From assembly GCF_902706605.1 (NCBI RefSeq), contig NZ_CACSLH010000010.1:28617-92616 (forward strand): DNA of 64,000 bases, given 5' to 3'. Below are positions 8,216-16,582 of the stretch, piece by piece (within the stretch, counting starts at the first letter, position 1; each line of letters begins with the position of its first letter). The DNA comes from Enterococcus sp. CSURQ0835. Its GTDB lineage: Bacteria; Bacillota; Bacilli; Lactobacillales; Enterococcaceae. A model generated the notes under the pieces. The model was not told the DNA's origin and ran no database searches. It was given only the letters and a program-made list of their open reading frames with translations. Made by a program: the position numbers and the translations under genes.

Positions 8216-10144
8216 TTAGGTTAATTCTTCTAGCTCTAAGCTGAGCTCTTCCCAATCGTTCAATTGTTGTTCTTGCTCTGCTTTTTTACTTTCTAATTCA
8301 TTTGTGAGTTCTAGTAGTTTCACGTGATCATTTAAAACAGTTGGGTCGACCATTGCAGCTTCTAATTGATCGATCGTTTCATCTAAAATACTTAAATTTT
8401 CTTCGATCGCCGTGATTTTCCGAGTCAAACTACGGACAGCTTTTTGTTGTTCCCGATCTTGGTAGGTCCGTTTTTTTGGTTCGGCTTCCGTTTTTGTTTC
8501 GGCTGCTTGTTCAGCTTTTAAAGCGGCGATTTCTTCTTCTTCTTTTTTCTTTTCTAAATAATAATCATAATCGCCTAAGTAAAGTCGGCTGCCAGTCGGG
8601 GACAGTTCGATGACTTTGTTGGCGATCCGATTGATGAAATAACGGTCATGAGAAACAAAGAGCAAGGTGCCTTCATAATCGATCAGTGCATTTTCAAGGA
8701 CTTCTTTGTTATCGATATCTAAGTGGTTGGTCGGTTCGTCTAAGATCAAAAAGTTTTCGCGATCCATAGCAAGTTTGGCTAACGCGACCCGTGCTTTCTC
8801 ACCGCCACTCAGTAAGGGGATCGTTTTTTCGACATCTTCTTTTGAAAAAAGGAAACCACCAAGCATCGTGCGGATCTCTTTTTCGGGAGTCGTTGGGTGC
8901 TCATCCCACAATTCAGCTAAAATCGTTTTGTTGCTGTGCAGGTCAGCTTGTGTCTGATCGTAATAACCGATGGAAACATTTGTTCCAAAATGGGCCGTGC
9001 CTTTTAGAAACGGAAGTTGGCCGATCAAAGATTTTAACAGCGTTGATTTACCGATCCCATTTGGTCCTACGAGCGCGATGGCATCGGTTCGCCGTACATC
9101 AAGGTCAACCGGCTCTGCTAAGACTTTTTCGTAGCCGATCGCAGCGTCTTCAACTTGTAAGACGACATTGCCAGAAACTTTATCGATCTCAAACATGAAA
9201 TGGGCCGATTTTTCTTTGCCATCCGGCCGATCCAAGCGGTCCATTTTTTCTAATGTTTTTCGCCGACTTTGTGCGCGCTTGGTCGTAGAGGCGCGGACGA
9301 GATTTCGAGCGACGAAATCTTCTAATTTTTCGATCTCTGCTTGTTGTTTTTCATAAGCTTTCCAATCACTAGCTAACTGTGCAGCTTTTAAGTCTAAATA
9401 ACGCGAATAGTTACCAGCATAATGCGTCAATTTGTGGCGAGAGAGTTCATAAACTTCTGTAACGACCCGATCTAAAAAGTAACGGTCATGGGATACGATC
9501 AGTAAAGCTCCAGCGTAACCTTGTAAATAATCTTCCAACCAAGCAAGGGTCTCGATATCCAAATGATTGGTCGGCTCATCCAAGATCAAAATATCCGGTT
9601 TAACGAGCAACATCCGAGCTAAAGCTAACCGCGTTTTTTGTCCGCCGGAAAGGGTCGCAATCTGTTGTTCGTAAAATGGCTCGTCAAATTTAAACCCGTG
9701 TAAGACACTGCGGATCTCATTTTCATAACCATAACCGTTTTGTTCATTGAAATCATGTTGCAGTTGGTCATATTCTTTTAATAAACGACTGTAGTTGGTA
9801 TCGCTTTCGGCACTTTGGCTGATCGCAAGCTCGACTTCGCGCATCCGGCGTTCCATTTTGCGGACTGGTTCGAAGGCGGTCAGCATCTCTTCCCAGACGG
9901 TTTTGTCAGAATCGAGGCCAGTATCTTGGGCTAAATAACCAAGTGTGGCTTGTTTGTTTTTTACGATCTGTCCTTCATCAGGGGCTTCGATTCCAGCAAT
10001 GATCTTTAAAAGTGTCGATTTGCCCGCGCCATTGCGGCCGACTAACCCGATGCGAGCTTTTTCTGCCACTTCTAAGTGGAGATTTTGAAATAAGATCTCC
10101 GCGCCAAAAAAGCGGGCGATCTGATTGGCTTGTAATAAAATCAT
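8216..10144 (-). CDS. ABC-F family ATPase, YdiF-type
   Basis: The 642-residue protein has two nucleotide-binding domains and no membrane segments, the layout of ABC-F translation factors. Domain 1 has Walker A GRNGAGKSTLL, signature LSGGQKTRLALARML and Walker B ILILDEPTNHLD. Domain 2 has GPNGIGKSTLL, LSGGEKARVALAKLA and FLILDEPTNHLD. A charged linker lies between them and a coiled-coil tail at the end. ABC-F proteins act at the ribosomal E-site in the cytoplasm. The ATG at 10144 is chosen because AAGGAAGAG lies just upstream; the ATG at 10162 has no ribosome site. It is divergent from rex, as ydiF and rex are close neighbours in Bacillus. The housekeeping type is more likely than an antibiotic-resistance type. 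Confidence 0.9.
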   Translation of the reverse strand: MILLQANQIARFFGAEILFQNLHLEVAEKARIGLVGRNGAGKSTLLKIIAGIEAPDEGQIVKNKQATLGYLAQDTGLDSDKTVWEEMLTAFEPVRKMERRMREVELAISQSAESDTNYSRLLKEYDQLQHDFNEQNGYGYENEIRSVLHGFKFDEPFYEQQIATLSGGQKTRLALARMLLVKPDILILDEPTNHLDIETLAWLEDYLQGYAGALLIVSHDRYFLDRVVTEVYELSRHKLTHYAGNYSRYLDLKAAQLASDWKAYEKQQAEIEKLEDFVARNLVRASTTKRAQSRRKTLEKMDRLDRPDGKEKSAHFMFEIDKVSGNVVLQVEDAAIGYEKVLAEPVDLDVRRTDAIALVGPNGIGKSTLLKSLIGQLPFLKGTAHFGTNVSIGYYDQTQADLHSNKTILAELWDEHPTTPEKEIRTMLGGFLFSKEDVEKTIPLLSGGEKARVALAKLAMDRENFLILDEPTNHLDIDNKEVLENALIDYEGTLLFVSHDRYFINRIANKVIELSPTGSRLYLGDYDYYLEKKKEEEEIAALKAEQAAETKTEAEPKKRTYQDREQQKAVRSLTRKITAIEENLSILDETIDQLEAAMVDPTVLNDHVKLLELTNELESKKAEQEQQLNDWEELSLELEELT

Positions 10145-10230
10145 TTGTCTCTTCCTTATCATCAGTTTAATGGCAATAGTTTAACATATTTTAGCGAGTG
10201 ATTCGATTCAGCAAGAAAATTATTAAAATC

Positions 10231-10247
10231 TCGTGATTATTTCACAA
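10231..10247. promoter_or_regulatory. Imperfect Rex-box candidate
   Basis: The minus strand reads TTGTGAAATAATCACGA, close to the Rex operator TTGTGA-N6-TCACAA. The spacing is 5 instead of 6 and the right arm has one mismatch. It lies upstream of rex itself. Confidence 0.35.
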
Positions 10248-10264
10248 TTATTTGAGCAAGTCCG

Positions 10265-10294
10265 TTGCTTTTTGTTAACACTTATTGCTATTAT
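10265..10294 (+). promoter_or_regulatory. Probable rex promoter
   Basis: TTGCTT (10265-10270) and TATTAT (10289-10294) are spaced 18 bases apart, about 45 bases before the GTG start of rex. Confidence 0.45.
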
Positions 10295-10339
10295 GATTCA
10301 GAACTAAGCTTCTAGTATTTGCTATGGAGGTGAAATATT

Positions 10340-10972
10340 GTGAAAGAAAATGCAATTCCTAAAGCTACGGTTAAACGCTTACCGCTTTATTATCGGTATT
10401 TGCGGATTTTAAATAATGCAGGCAAGACCAAAGTTTCTTCGACAGAACTAAGTGAAGCTATCCAAGTCGATAGTGCGACCATTCGGCGTGATTTTTCTTA
10501 CTTCGGTGAGTTAGGAAAACGCGGTTACGGGTACGACGTGGAAGATTTGATGAACTTTTTTGGTAAGATCTTAAACGACGATCAATTGACGAATGTCGCT
10601 TTAGTTGGGGTCGGGAATCTCGGTAGTGCGTTGCTCAAGTTTAAATTCCATCAAAGCAACAGTATCCGGGTCAGTTGTGCCTTTGATGTCAAAGAAGATA
10701 TCGTGGGTCGGATCGTGGATGGCATTCCAGTTTACCCGTTAGACGAAATGGTAGAACAGATCAAGTTGCAACAAATCGAGATCGCGATCTTGACTTTGCC
10801 AGCGACGCAAGCCCAAGATGTGGTGGATCAACTAGTTGAAGCCGGGATCAAAGGGATCTTGAATTTTACGGCAGCTCGCTTGTCAGCACCGGATAACGTT
10901 ATTATCCAAAGCGTCGACTTGACGAATGAATTACAAACATTGATCTATTTCTTGCATCATACCGAAAATTAA
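10340..10972 (+). CDS. rex: Redox-sensing transcriptional repressor Rex
   Basis: The 210-residue protein has an N-terminal winged helix (IPKATVKRLPLYYRYLRIL ... DSATIRRDFSYFGELGKRG) and a Rossmann domain with VALVGVGNLGSALLKF. Both are diagnostic of Rex. Rex dimers bind DNA when NADH is low and release it when NADH/NAD+ rises. They control fermentation and anaerobic respiration genes. The start is GTG 10340, with GGAGGTG eight bases upstream; length matches the family. It is divergent from the ABC-F gene and followed by its own terminator. A partial Rex-box upstream suggests autoregulation. Confidence 0.95.
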   Translation: MKENAIPKATVKRLPLYYRYLRILNNAGKTKVSSTELSEAIQVDSATIRRDFSYFGELGKRGYGYDVEDLMNFFGKILNDDQLTNVALVGVGNLGSALLKFKFHQSNSIRVSCAFDVKEDIVGRIVDGIPVYPLDEMVEQIKLQQIEIAILTLPATQAQDVVDQLVEAGIKGILNFTAARLSAPDNVIIQSVDLTNELQTLIYFLHHTEN

Positions 10973-10978
10973 GACGGG

Positions 10979-11005
10979 CACCTCAGCTTAGGCTGGGGTG
11001 TTTTT
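10979..11005 (+). terminator. Terminator of rex
   Basis: A 9-bp stem CACCTCAGC / GCTGGGGTG (one G-U pair) with a 4-base loop is followed by TTTTT. Confidence 0.85.
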
Positions 11006-11193
11006 ATTTGGCTGAGCAGAAAGTTTTCACTGCAGAAAATAAAAATTTCCACCTAGAATTGAAACTGCAACAAGATTTTCATACAATCATAAGAAAAAAA
11101 TAAACATTCTTTGGTAAAAATACTATTGTCAGCTATTCAGTCGTCCTTTATGATAGGGCAAGAAGAAAATCAATCGAAAAAGAGGAAATGCAG

Positions 11194-11763
11194 ATGAGAA
11201 ATGTACCGCCGATTTTGAAACCGATCGCTTTACTGACGGTCTCGATTCTGATCGCAACAGCAACTGGTGTGGTAAATAGTTCAAGTTATCGTCAACCTTC
11301 AACGACTCACCCCAGCAGTTCAGCTGTCCATAATCAAGATCCATCATCGACTGCACCAAGTAGTGAAGGCGCAAGTTCGTCGTCTACGACTGCAACAAGT
11401 GTGGCCGATTCATCTTCAACAGGTGCTGAGCAGTCACATGATGATGTGTCAACAAGTACCAAAGAAACGCCGCAATCCAATACGACGCCAAGTTACAGCC
11501 ATGACCAACAAGGACAAACGAGTCAAAGCCATGATCAAGAAACGCCTGCTTCATCCACTCCGGCTAGTCAAGACCAAGGCAACACCGGTACTGGTGGCGG
11601 TTCAGGCAATGGCGGAGGAACGAATACTGGGGATAACACAAATACCGGTGGCGGAACGACTGGAGGCAATACCGGTGGTGACGCGACGAATCAAGGCGGT
11701 ACTGGCGATCAAGGTGCGCAACAGCCGGCAGCTGCCACGCCTGATGCTGCCGCAAATCAATAG
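11194..11763 (+). CDS. Ser/Thr/Gly-rich exported protein of unknown function
   Basis: The 189-residue product begins MRNVPPILKP with one hydrophobic signal or anchor segment (about residues 8-27). The rest is low complexity: a Ser/Thr/Gln/His-rich half, then a Gly/Asn/Thr-rich half with GGG and TGG patterns. It has no cysteine and no LPxTG, so it is probably a membrane-anchored or released flexible stalk. The ATG at 11194 follows AGAGGA with seven bases spacing; an ATG at 11188 overlaps that site. The next gene follows after 12 bases, so the two are probably one operon. The plus-2 frame is also open but its content is basic and unlikely. Confidence 0.6.
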   Translation: MRNVPPILKPIALLTVSILIATATGVVNSSSYRQPSTTHPSSSAVHNQDPSSTAPSSEGASSSSTTATSVADSSSTGAEQSHDDVSTSTKETPQSNTTPSYSHDQQGQTSQSHDQETPASSTPASQDQGNTGTGGGSGNGGGTNTGDNTNTGGGTTGGNTGGDATNQGGTGDQGAQQPAAATPDAAANQ

Positions 11764-11775
11764 GAGGGAAGACTC

Positions 11776-12576
11776 GTGAGTTTTATTTTAGATATCGTCA
11801 ATGGACTGAATAAATTTCTAAGTTACTTGGATATCAGTCCGAAATATTTGAACCGTGGCTACACCATTTTGAGTATCATTCCGACTGTTTATATTTTGCG
11901 GATCGTCTATGGTTTGTGGCTCAATCAAAACTATGTCCAGTTAGCACTTTACAGTTTAGTTTTTATTGCGTTGCTGTACTTTTTAGTTTTGAATGTCTTG
12001 TATTATTTCTTTGATAAAAATGTCAAATTCGATATTACACAGTTGTTTGTCAAAGTTTTGCCAGAAGATGCGTTCAACTTCCAAGATAGCAAAGCGACCC
12101 GGCATGGTAAAATCACTTTGGAAAATACAGAAGAAGTAGCGGTGGATTATTTTTCTGATTACCAGTTGAAGTTAGCTGCTAATATGAAAAAAATGATCGC
12201 AGAGCGTGAGATCAAGACCAATGACTTATCAAAACATGATGGCTTTTTGATCGAAAAAAATACGCTGTACCCGTACTACTTCGTCAAGCCGTTAAATGAT
12301 CAAGAATACTCGCTTCAAATCGGGCGTAGTTATGATGAACTTGAAGAAGTAGGTCGAATCAAAAATGAGTGTCAAGATCCATTAAAACCGATCGGCTTGT
12401 TTATTACCGGCGGCGATTTTGTCAAAGGCGGCGTGCGGTATCATGAGCCGTACCATTTGAAATTAATGGTAAAAAAAGAAACTGCTAAAAACCAAACGAT
12501 TCATCCAACGGCGACTGCCCAAGCATCAACTCAACCTGCTGGCCAGACGCGTGCTAGTCGACGGAAACACCGCTAA
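11776..12576 (+). CDS. Two-helix membrane protein, DUF6681-like
   Basis: The 266-residue protein has two predicted membrane helices near the N-terminus (about residues 30-48 and 55-77). A long cytoplasmic domain follows, ending in a basic Gln/Thr/Ala-rich tail. The layout resembles a conserved uncharacterised family in lactobacilli and enterococci (I believe DUF6681; moderate confidence). The start is GTG 11776 after GAGGGAAG. It lies 12 bases after the Ser/Thr-rich exported protein, so the two may form an envelope pair. Function unknown. Confidence 0.65.
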   Translation: MSFILDIVNGLNKFLSYLDISPKYLNRGYTILSIIPTVYILRIVYGLWLNQNYVQLALYSLVFIALLYFLVLNVLYYFFDKNVKFDITQLFVKVLPEDAFNFQDSKATRHGKITLENTEEVAVDYFSDYQLKLAANMKKMIAEREIKTNDLSKHDGFLIEKNTLYPYYFVKPLNDQEYSLQIGRSYDELEEVGRIKNECQDPLKPIGLFITGGDFVKGGVRYHEPYHLKLMVKKETAKNQTIHPTATAQASTQPAGQTRASRRKHR

Positions 12577-12590
12577 GCCCGTTGTTTGAT

Positions 12591-12632
12591 CAAATAAAAA
12601 AACAGCCAATCCTGTTTCGGGATTGGCTGTTT
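12591..12632. terminator. Bidirectional terminator between DUF6681-like gene and moeB
   Basis: A 12-bp stem AACAGCCAATCC (12601-12612) / GGATTGGCTGTT (12620-12631) carries A's on its left side. It serves convergent transcription and gives the stronger T-run on the minus strand, ending moeB. Confidence 0.8.
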
Positions 12633-12645
12633 CAAGCTATAGCGC

Positions 12646-13650
12646 TTAACTGCTACTAGTTTGTAGGGCTGTTTGTAAGCTCGTCAACGTTTGAGCGACT
12701 TGCGTTTTTGTTTGATAACCGTAAAATAAAACTTGACCATTTTTGAAGCTTGTCACAGTTTGTTCATTTAAGCGAAACTGAACAGCTAGAGCATTTTTTT
12801 GGTAGGGATAATCATGAAGCTGACAAAAGTCTGCTACTTGCTGTAAAGAGATCTTAGGCAATGTCACTTGGAATACTTTACCGCATGCTTCAAAGATTTG
12901 CTGAGTGGCTATTTTTTGCTGAGCGGTTTGACAGACGGGACAATCCGCCCGTTTTTTAATCGTGAAGGTTTGCTGAGCTAGCGGCCAACTTTCTAAAAGA
13001 TGCATTTGATCCCAACGCATCTTTTCTGGTGCGACTAAATAGCGTAAGGCAAGACTGACTTGGCTACTGGAAACTAATGGGACAAGAGGAGTGAAGACGC
13101 CTAGTGTCTCACAACCCTTTTCTTCTAGTTCATGAAGTTGGGGGAAGATACATTGTAAGCACGGACCGATCGTTGGGTGAACGGCCATCACTTGCCCGGA
13201 CGTACTGGCACACGAAGCAAAAATAAACGGTAGTTCAAATTGCAAACAATACTCGTTGATCACTTGGCGTGCTAAAAAATTATCCGTACAATCCAACAAA
13301 AGATCTAACTGTCCAAATTCGCGAAATAGCGCTTGGTCAAAAGTTTCTTGAAAAATCTCGATTTCAGTTTGTGTGTTAATCTGTTGCAATTTTTCTTTGG
13401 CTGCCACTACTTTAGGGCGAGCTGAACGAGCATCAGCTTCGGTAAATAGCGTTTGGCGTTGCAAATTCGTTTCTTCCACCACATCAGGATCGATCAAAAT
13501 AACTTTTTTGATCCCAGCTCGGACGAGTTGCTCGGCGCTGTACGTTCCTAGGGCACCGCAACCCACGATCAAGACAGTAGCTTGTTGAATTTTTTCTTGT
13601 CCGGTACGACCAATTGCAGGTACCCGGATCTGCCGATCATAACGCGTCAT
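12646..13650 (-). CDS. moeB: Molybdopterin-synthase adenylyltransferase MoeB/ThiF-like
   Basis: The 334-residue E1-like protein has the nucleotide loop VGCGALGTYSAEQL, the Asp/Arg segment VVEETNLQRQTLF, DCTDNF, and two zinc-binding pairs (CLQC and CPVC). It should adenylate the C-terminal Gly-Gly of MoaD so that sulfur can be loaded for molybdopterin synthesis. The C-terminal ~75 residues extend past the second zinc pair; the segment is too short for a full rhodanese and no active-site cysteine loop is clear. It starts at ATG 13650 after GCGAGG and diverges from moaC, which supports a molybdenum rather than a thiamine role. Confidence 0.87.
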   Translation of the reverse strand: MTRYDRQIRVPAIGRTGQEKIQQATVLIVGCGALGTYSAEQLVRAGIKKVILIDPDVVEETNLQRQTLFTEADARSARPKVVAAKEKLQQINTQTEIEIFQETFDQALFREFGQLDLLLDCTDNFLARQVINEYCLQFELPFIFASCASTSGQVMAVHPTIGPCLQCIFPQLHELEEKGCETLGVFTPLVPLVSSSQVSLALRYLVAPEKMRWDQMHLLESWPLAQQTFTIKKRADCPVCQTAQQKIATQQIFEACGKVFQVTLPKISLQQVADFCQLHDYPYQKNALAVQFRLNEQTVTSFKNGQVLFYGYQTKTQVAQTLTSLQTALQTSSS

Positions 13651-13737
13651 GTTTTTTTCCTCGCAATTTTGTTAGAATAAAGTCACCATCAAGATACCAC
13701 ATTTACTAAAAAAAGCAATCAATCGGAGGCACAAAAA

Positions 13738-14214
13738 ATGGATAAACTAACGCACTTCAATCAGCAAGGTCGCGCCAAGATGGTCGATGTCAGCGAAAAA
13801 GCAATCACTGCTCGGACGGCTACCGCGACGGTCACAGTGGTGATGCAGCCAGAAACATTACGACGGATCAAAGCTGGTCAGATCAAAAAAGGCGATGTTT
13901 TGGCGGTCGCACAAACGGCGGGCATCATGGCTGCGAAAAAGACGAGCGAGTTGATCCCCATGTGCCATTTGCTTCCGTTAGATGGTGTGGATATCGACTT
14001 TTCAGATGATGATGACACGAGCTTGACCATAAAAGCGACTGTTAAAGTGACCAATCGTACCGGCGTAGAGATGGAAGCGTTGACGGCTTGTCAAGTCGCT
14101 GCGTTGACAGTTTACGATATGTGTAAAGCGATGGATCGCGGGATGCAGATCACGGCTGGTCATTTAGTCGAAAAAAAAGGTGGTAAAAGTGGTCATTTTA
14201 CGTATGGGAATTAA
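13738..14214 (+). CDS. moaC: Cyclic pyranopterin monophosphate synthase MoaC
   Basis: The 158-residue protein shows the MoaC signature around [20 protein letters not shown], then [20 protein letters not shown] and [10 protein letters not shown]. It converts the GTP-derived MoaA product into cyclic pyranopterin monophosphate, step 2 of molybdenum cofactor synthesis. The start is ATG 13738 with CGGAGG about ten bases upstream; full length. It is divergent from moeB and separated from moaE by a promoter region, so it is not necessarily in the moaEDA transcript. Confidence 0.95.
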   Translation: MDKLTHFNQQGRAKMVDVSEKAITARTATATVTVVMQPETLRRIKAGQIKKGDVLAVAQTAGIMAAKKTSELIPMCHLLPLDGVDIDFSDDDDTSLTIKATVKVTNRTGVEMEALTACQVAALTVYDMCKAMDRGMQITAGHLVEKKGGKSGHFTYGN

Positions 14215-14226
14215 GAATCACTAAGG

Positions 14227-14269
14227 AAAAAATATTTTTATTTAAAAAAAATATTTTTTATTCTATAAT
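14227..14269 (+). promoter_or_regulatory. Promoter with tandem AT-rich dyads upstream of moaEDA
   Basis: Two dyads of the type AAAAAATATTTTTA (14227-14240 and within 14244-14262) lie just before the -10 box TATAAT (14264-14269). They are the same kind of sequence as before the FNT, xdhC-like, ssnA and fused-XDH genes, so they may be an operator. The region is AT-rich, so chance is possible. Confidence 0.4.
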
Positions 14270-14315
14270 AGCTTGAAGAAAGAGCTTACATTTGAAGCAG
14301 AAAGGATCCGATTAT

Positions 14316-14738
14316 ATGGCGCTCATCAAATTACAAAAAGAGGCGATCAATGTCCCCTTTTATTATAATCAATTAAAAGATCCAGCATATGGCGGGATCG
14401 TCACCTTTGTCGGCACAGTCCGTGAGTGGACCGGTTCACTTAAAACTACCCAGATCGAATATACCGCTTATGAAGATATGGCCATTCGAGAGTTAGAGCG
14501 ATTAGCTGCACCGATTGAAAAAACAGGGGCACGTGTTGTTCTGGTTCATCGGCTAGGTATCTTAGACTTGATGGATGAAGCGGTCTTTGTCGGAGTCGCT
14601 ACGCCCCATCGTAAAGAAGCTTTTGACTATTGCGAAGCTTTGATCGATCAGCTGAAAGTCAATGTCCCGATTTGGAAAAAAGAGATCGACGAAAATGAAG
14701 TTCGTTGGGGAGGGTTGCAAGATGCCGCGGGAAATTAA
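14316..14738 (+). CDS. moaE: Molybdopterin synthase catalytic subunit MoaE
   Basis: The 140-residue protein has the MoaE core: YGGIVTFVGTVREWT, then EYTAYEDMA, VLVHRLGILDLMDEAVFVGV and a C-terminal VPIWKKE lysine motif. With MoaD it forms molybdopterin synthase and inserts the dithiolene sulfurs. The start at ATG 14316 follows AAAGGA; an in-frame TTG at 14292 is less likely. It overlaps moaD by 17 bases, so translation is probably coupled. Confidence 0.94.
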   Translation: MALIKLQKEAINVPFYYNQLKDPAYGGIVTFVGTVREWTGSLKTTQIEYTAYEDMAIRELERLAAPIEKTGARVVLVHRLGILDLMDEAVFVGVATPHRKEAFDYCEALIDQLKVNVPIWKKEIDENEVRWGGLQDAAGN

Positions 14739-14967
14739 ATTATTCGCCTATTTAGCTGAAACGATCGCGCCGACTGTGACGATCGATTTACCCGAGACGC
14801 TTGATCGTGACACGGTTTTAACAGTTGTAGCAATGAAGTATCCACTCGCTAAAAAAGAGATCGAAAGCTGTAATGTGGCGATCGATCAAAGCTATATCAC
14901 CGATGAAAAATTTTCGCTGACGGAGGTAAAAGAAATTGCGTTGATCCCGCCGGTCAGTGGGGGGTAA
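14722..14967 (+). CDS. moaD: Molybdopterin synthase sulfur-carrier subunit MoaD
   Basis: An 81-residue ubiquitin-like protein ending in IPPVSGG. The terminal Gly-Gly is the residue pair adenylated by MoeB and thiocarboxylated before sulfur transfer to MoaE. The start at ATG 14722 is preceded by GGAGGG and lies inside the end of moaE. moaA starts four bases after the stop. The size and C-terminus are typical. Confidence 0.93.
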   Translation: MPREIKLFAYLAETIAPTVTIDLPETLDRDTVLTVVAMKYPLAKKEIESCNVAIDQSYITDEKFSLTEVKEIALIPPVSGG

Positions 14968-14971
14968 TCAG

Positions 14972-15994
14972 ATGAAGACGAAAACTGAAATAAAAGCGCC
15001 GGTGCTGACAGATCGTTACGGTCGTGTCCATGATTATGTGCGAATCTCAGTGACGGATAAATGTAATCTACGATGTGTTTACTGTATGCCAGCAGAAGGT
15101 TTGCCATTTTTTCCAGATGAAAAGGTTTTGAGTTGTGCTGAGATCATTCAGCTGACGAAAAATTTAGCTCGGATGGGAGTCACGAAAGTTCGATTGACGG
15201 GTGGTGAGCCACTTTTACGCACTGATATTTTAGAGATCATCGCAGGGATCGCAGCAATTCCCGAGATTCAAGATATCTCAGTCACGACAAATGGTCTCGC
15301 CTTAAAACGTTTAGCCAAACCGCTTTATGAAGCTGGCTTGAAGCGTTTGAATATCAGTTTAGACACATTTGATCCCGAGCGCTATAAAGAGATGACGCGT
15401 GGCGGGAATTTAAAACGGGTCTTGGCGGGAATCGAAGCTGCTAGTGCATTGCCGTTTGAAAAAATCAAACTCAATACGGTGATCATCCATGGCCAAAACG
15501 ATCATGAGATGGCTGATTTTTTACGATATACGTTTGAGCATGCAGTCAACATTCGTTTTATTGAATTTATGCCTATTGGCCAAAACGATCAAGATTGGCA
15601 AGCAAAATATGTCGGCATTGAGCAAGCCTTTGCAGTTTGTCGAGCAAATGGCTGGGACTATCAGCCGATCACGCTTTCCGGCAATGGCCCCTCAGAAAAT
15701 TTCCAGATCGCAGGAGCAGTCGGTAGCTTTGGGTTGATCCATCCGATCAGTTGCAGTTTTTGTGAGAATTGCAATCGCCTGCGGATCACAGCAGATGGTT
15801 GTTTAAAATCTTGCCTCTATTGGGATGACGAAGACAGTATTCGCGCTAGCATCGGAGACTTTGCGGCTTTTGAACAAAGAGTCCAACAGATTTTAGCGAA
15901 CAAACCTGAAAATCACCAGATGGCACTGGATCAACAAGACCAAGTCAAAAATAAAAAACCGACTTGGCGACACATGAGTCAGATCGGGGGATAA
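14972..15994 (+). CDS. moaA: GTP 3',8-cyclase MoaA (radical SAM)
   Basis: The 340-residue protein has the radical-SAM cluster motif CNLRCVYC near the N-terminus, the SAM-binding GGEPLL, and the C-terminal second [4Fe-4S] site (CSFCENCNRL followed by CLKSCL). It ends in GG, which is needed for activity in known MoaA. It starts molybdenum cofactor synthesis from GTP and is oxygen-sensitive, which fits the anaerobic island. ATG 14972 follows GGGGGG; an upstream GTG at 14957 overlaps moaD and is less likely. It is the last gene of moaEDA. Confidence 0.95.
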   Translation: MKTKTEIKAPVLTDRYGRVHDYVRISVTDKCNLRCVYCMPAEGLPFFPDEKVLSCAEIIQLTKNLARMGVTKVRLTGGEPLLRTDILEIIAGIAAIPEIQDISVTTNGLALKRLAKPLYEAGLKRLNISLDTFDPERYKEMTRGGNLKRVLAGIEAASALPFEKIKLNTVIIHGQNDHEMADFLRYTFEHAVNIRFIEFMPIGQNDQDWQAKYVGIEQAFAVCRANGWDYQPITLSGNGPSENFQIAGAVGSFGLIHPISCSFCENCNRLRITADGCLKSCLYWDDEDSIRASIGDFAAFEQRVQQILANKPENHQMALDQQDQVKNKKPTWRHMSQIGG

Positions 15995-16025
15995 TCTCAC
16001 AGTAAAATCATTTTGTAAACGTTAG

Positions 16026-16058
16026 CGCTGATCAGTCAAATGGTCAGCGTCTTTTTTT
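16026..16058 (+). terminator. Terminator of moaEDA
   Basis: Stem CGCTGATCA (16026-16034) / TGGTCAGCG (16041-16049) is followed by CTTTTTTT. Confidence 0.8.
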
Positions 16059-16582
16059 AGTTACGAGTACTTTTAAAGGACATTGCGTGTGTTTTTAGCT
16101 GAAAATTCCTGATTGAGATAAATTCTCATTTGTGATAAAAGTAGCTATTTTTTGATTGGATAACAAAGTTTTATTTTTTTGAAGCGAGATCAAATAATTA
16201 TGTAAGCCTTTTCTTTTAAGTTTGTTTAGTTATTCGATAACTAGAAAGTCAATTATCTCGTTATGTTTTCGTTAGTATAACGGGCATTGTAAAAGGTTTT
16301 TAAAGCTGTTAGACTAGTTGTAGAAAAATTTTTTTGAATTCAAAAAGTTTTTTGTTGAGGGTGGATTTGTTATCTAACCATCTTTTTCAGAAGTGAAATC
16401 ATTTGCCATCCTCTAGCTGTGCAGAAATGTACAAATGTGTCGCCTGATTGGTATCACATAGCTAACATCGATAACGAAATTTCCCATAGTGTCATGATCC
16501 TGGGGAGATTTCACCTCTTTATGTTGAATGAAAGCTGTTGCGGCCAACAATTTTGTTTTTATTTAGGAGGTAAGTAGAAATC
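16059..16582 (+). other. Long leader/spacer before xdhA
   Basis: 520 bases without a credible gene. It holds a perfect 7-bp dyad TAGTTATTCGATAACTA (16227-16243), a further CGTTAT/ATAACG pair around 16259-16282, and a 10-bp stem-loop (16476-16485 with 16503-16512, 17-base loop) about 70 bases before the start. No known riboswitch consensus was recognised. The dyads could be regulator sites. Confidence 0.4.
16476..16512 (+). promoter_or_regulatory. Stem-loop in the xdhA leader
   Basis: GAAATTTCCC (16476-16485) pairs with GGGAGATTTC (16503-16512) with one G-U pair. It has no T-run after it, so it is not a terminator as such. Confidence 0.35.

Noticed and set aside
8791..9198. 135-residue plus-strand frame opposite the ABC-F gene
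   Set aside because: It runs antisense to conserved ATPase motifs and shows no family features.
11363..11779. 138-residue frame overlapping the Ser/Thr-rich protein in another frame
   Set aside because: Its composition is basic and Val/Leu rich with no signal peptide or ribosome site, whereas the selected frame has a signal and a clear start.
16476..16512. Stem-loop in the xdhA leader as a Moco riboswitch
   Set aside because: The conserved Moco aptamer core could not be traced; only a single 10-bp stem is visible. A covariance-model search would be needed to support it.
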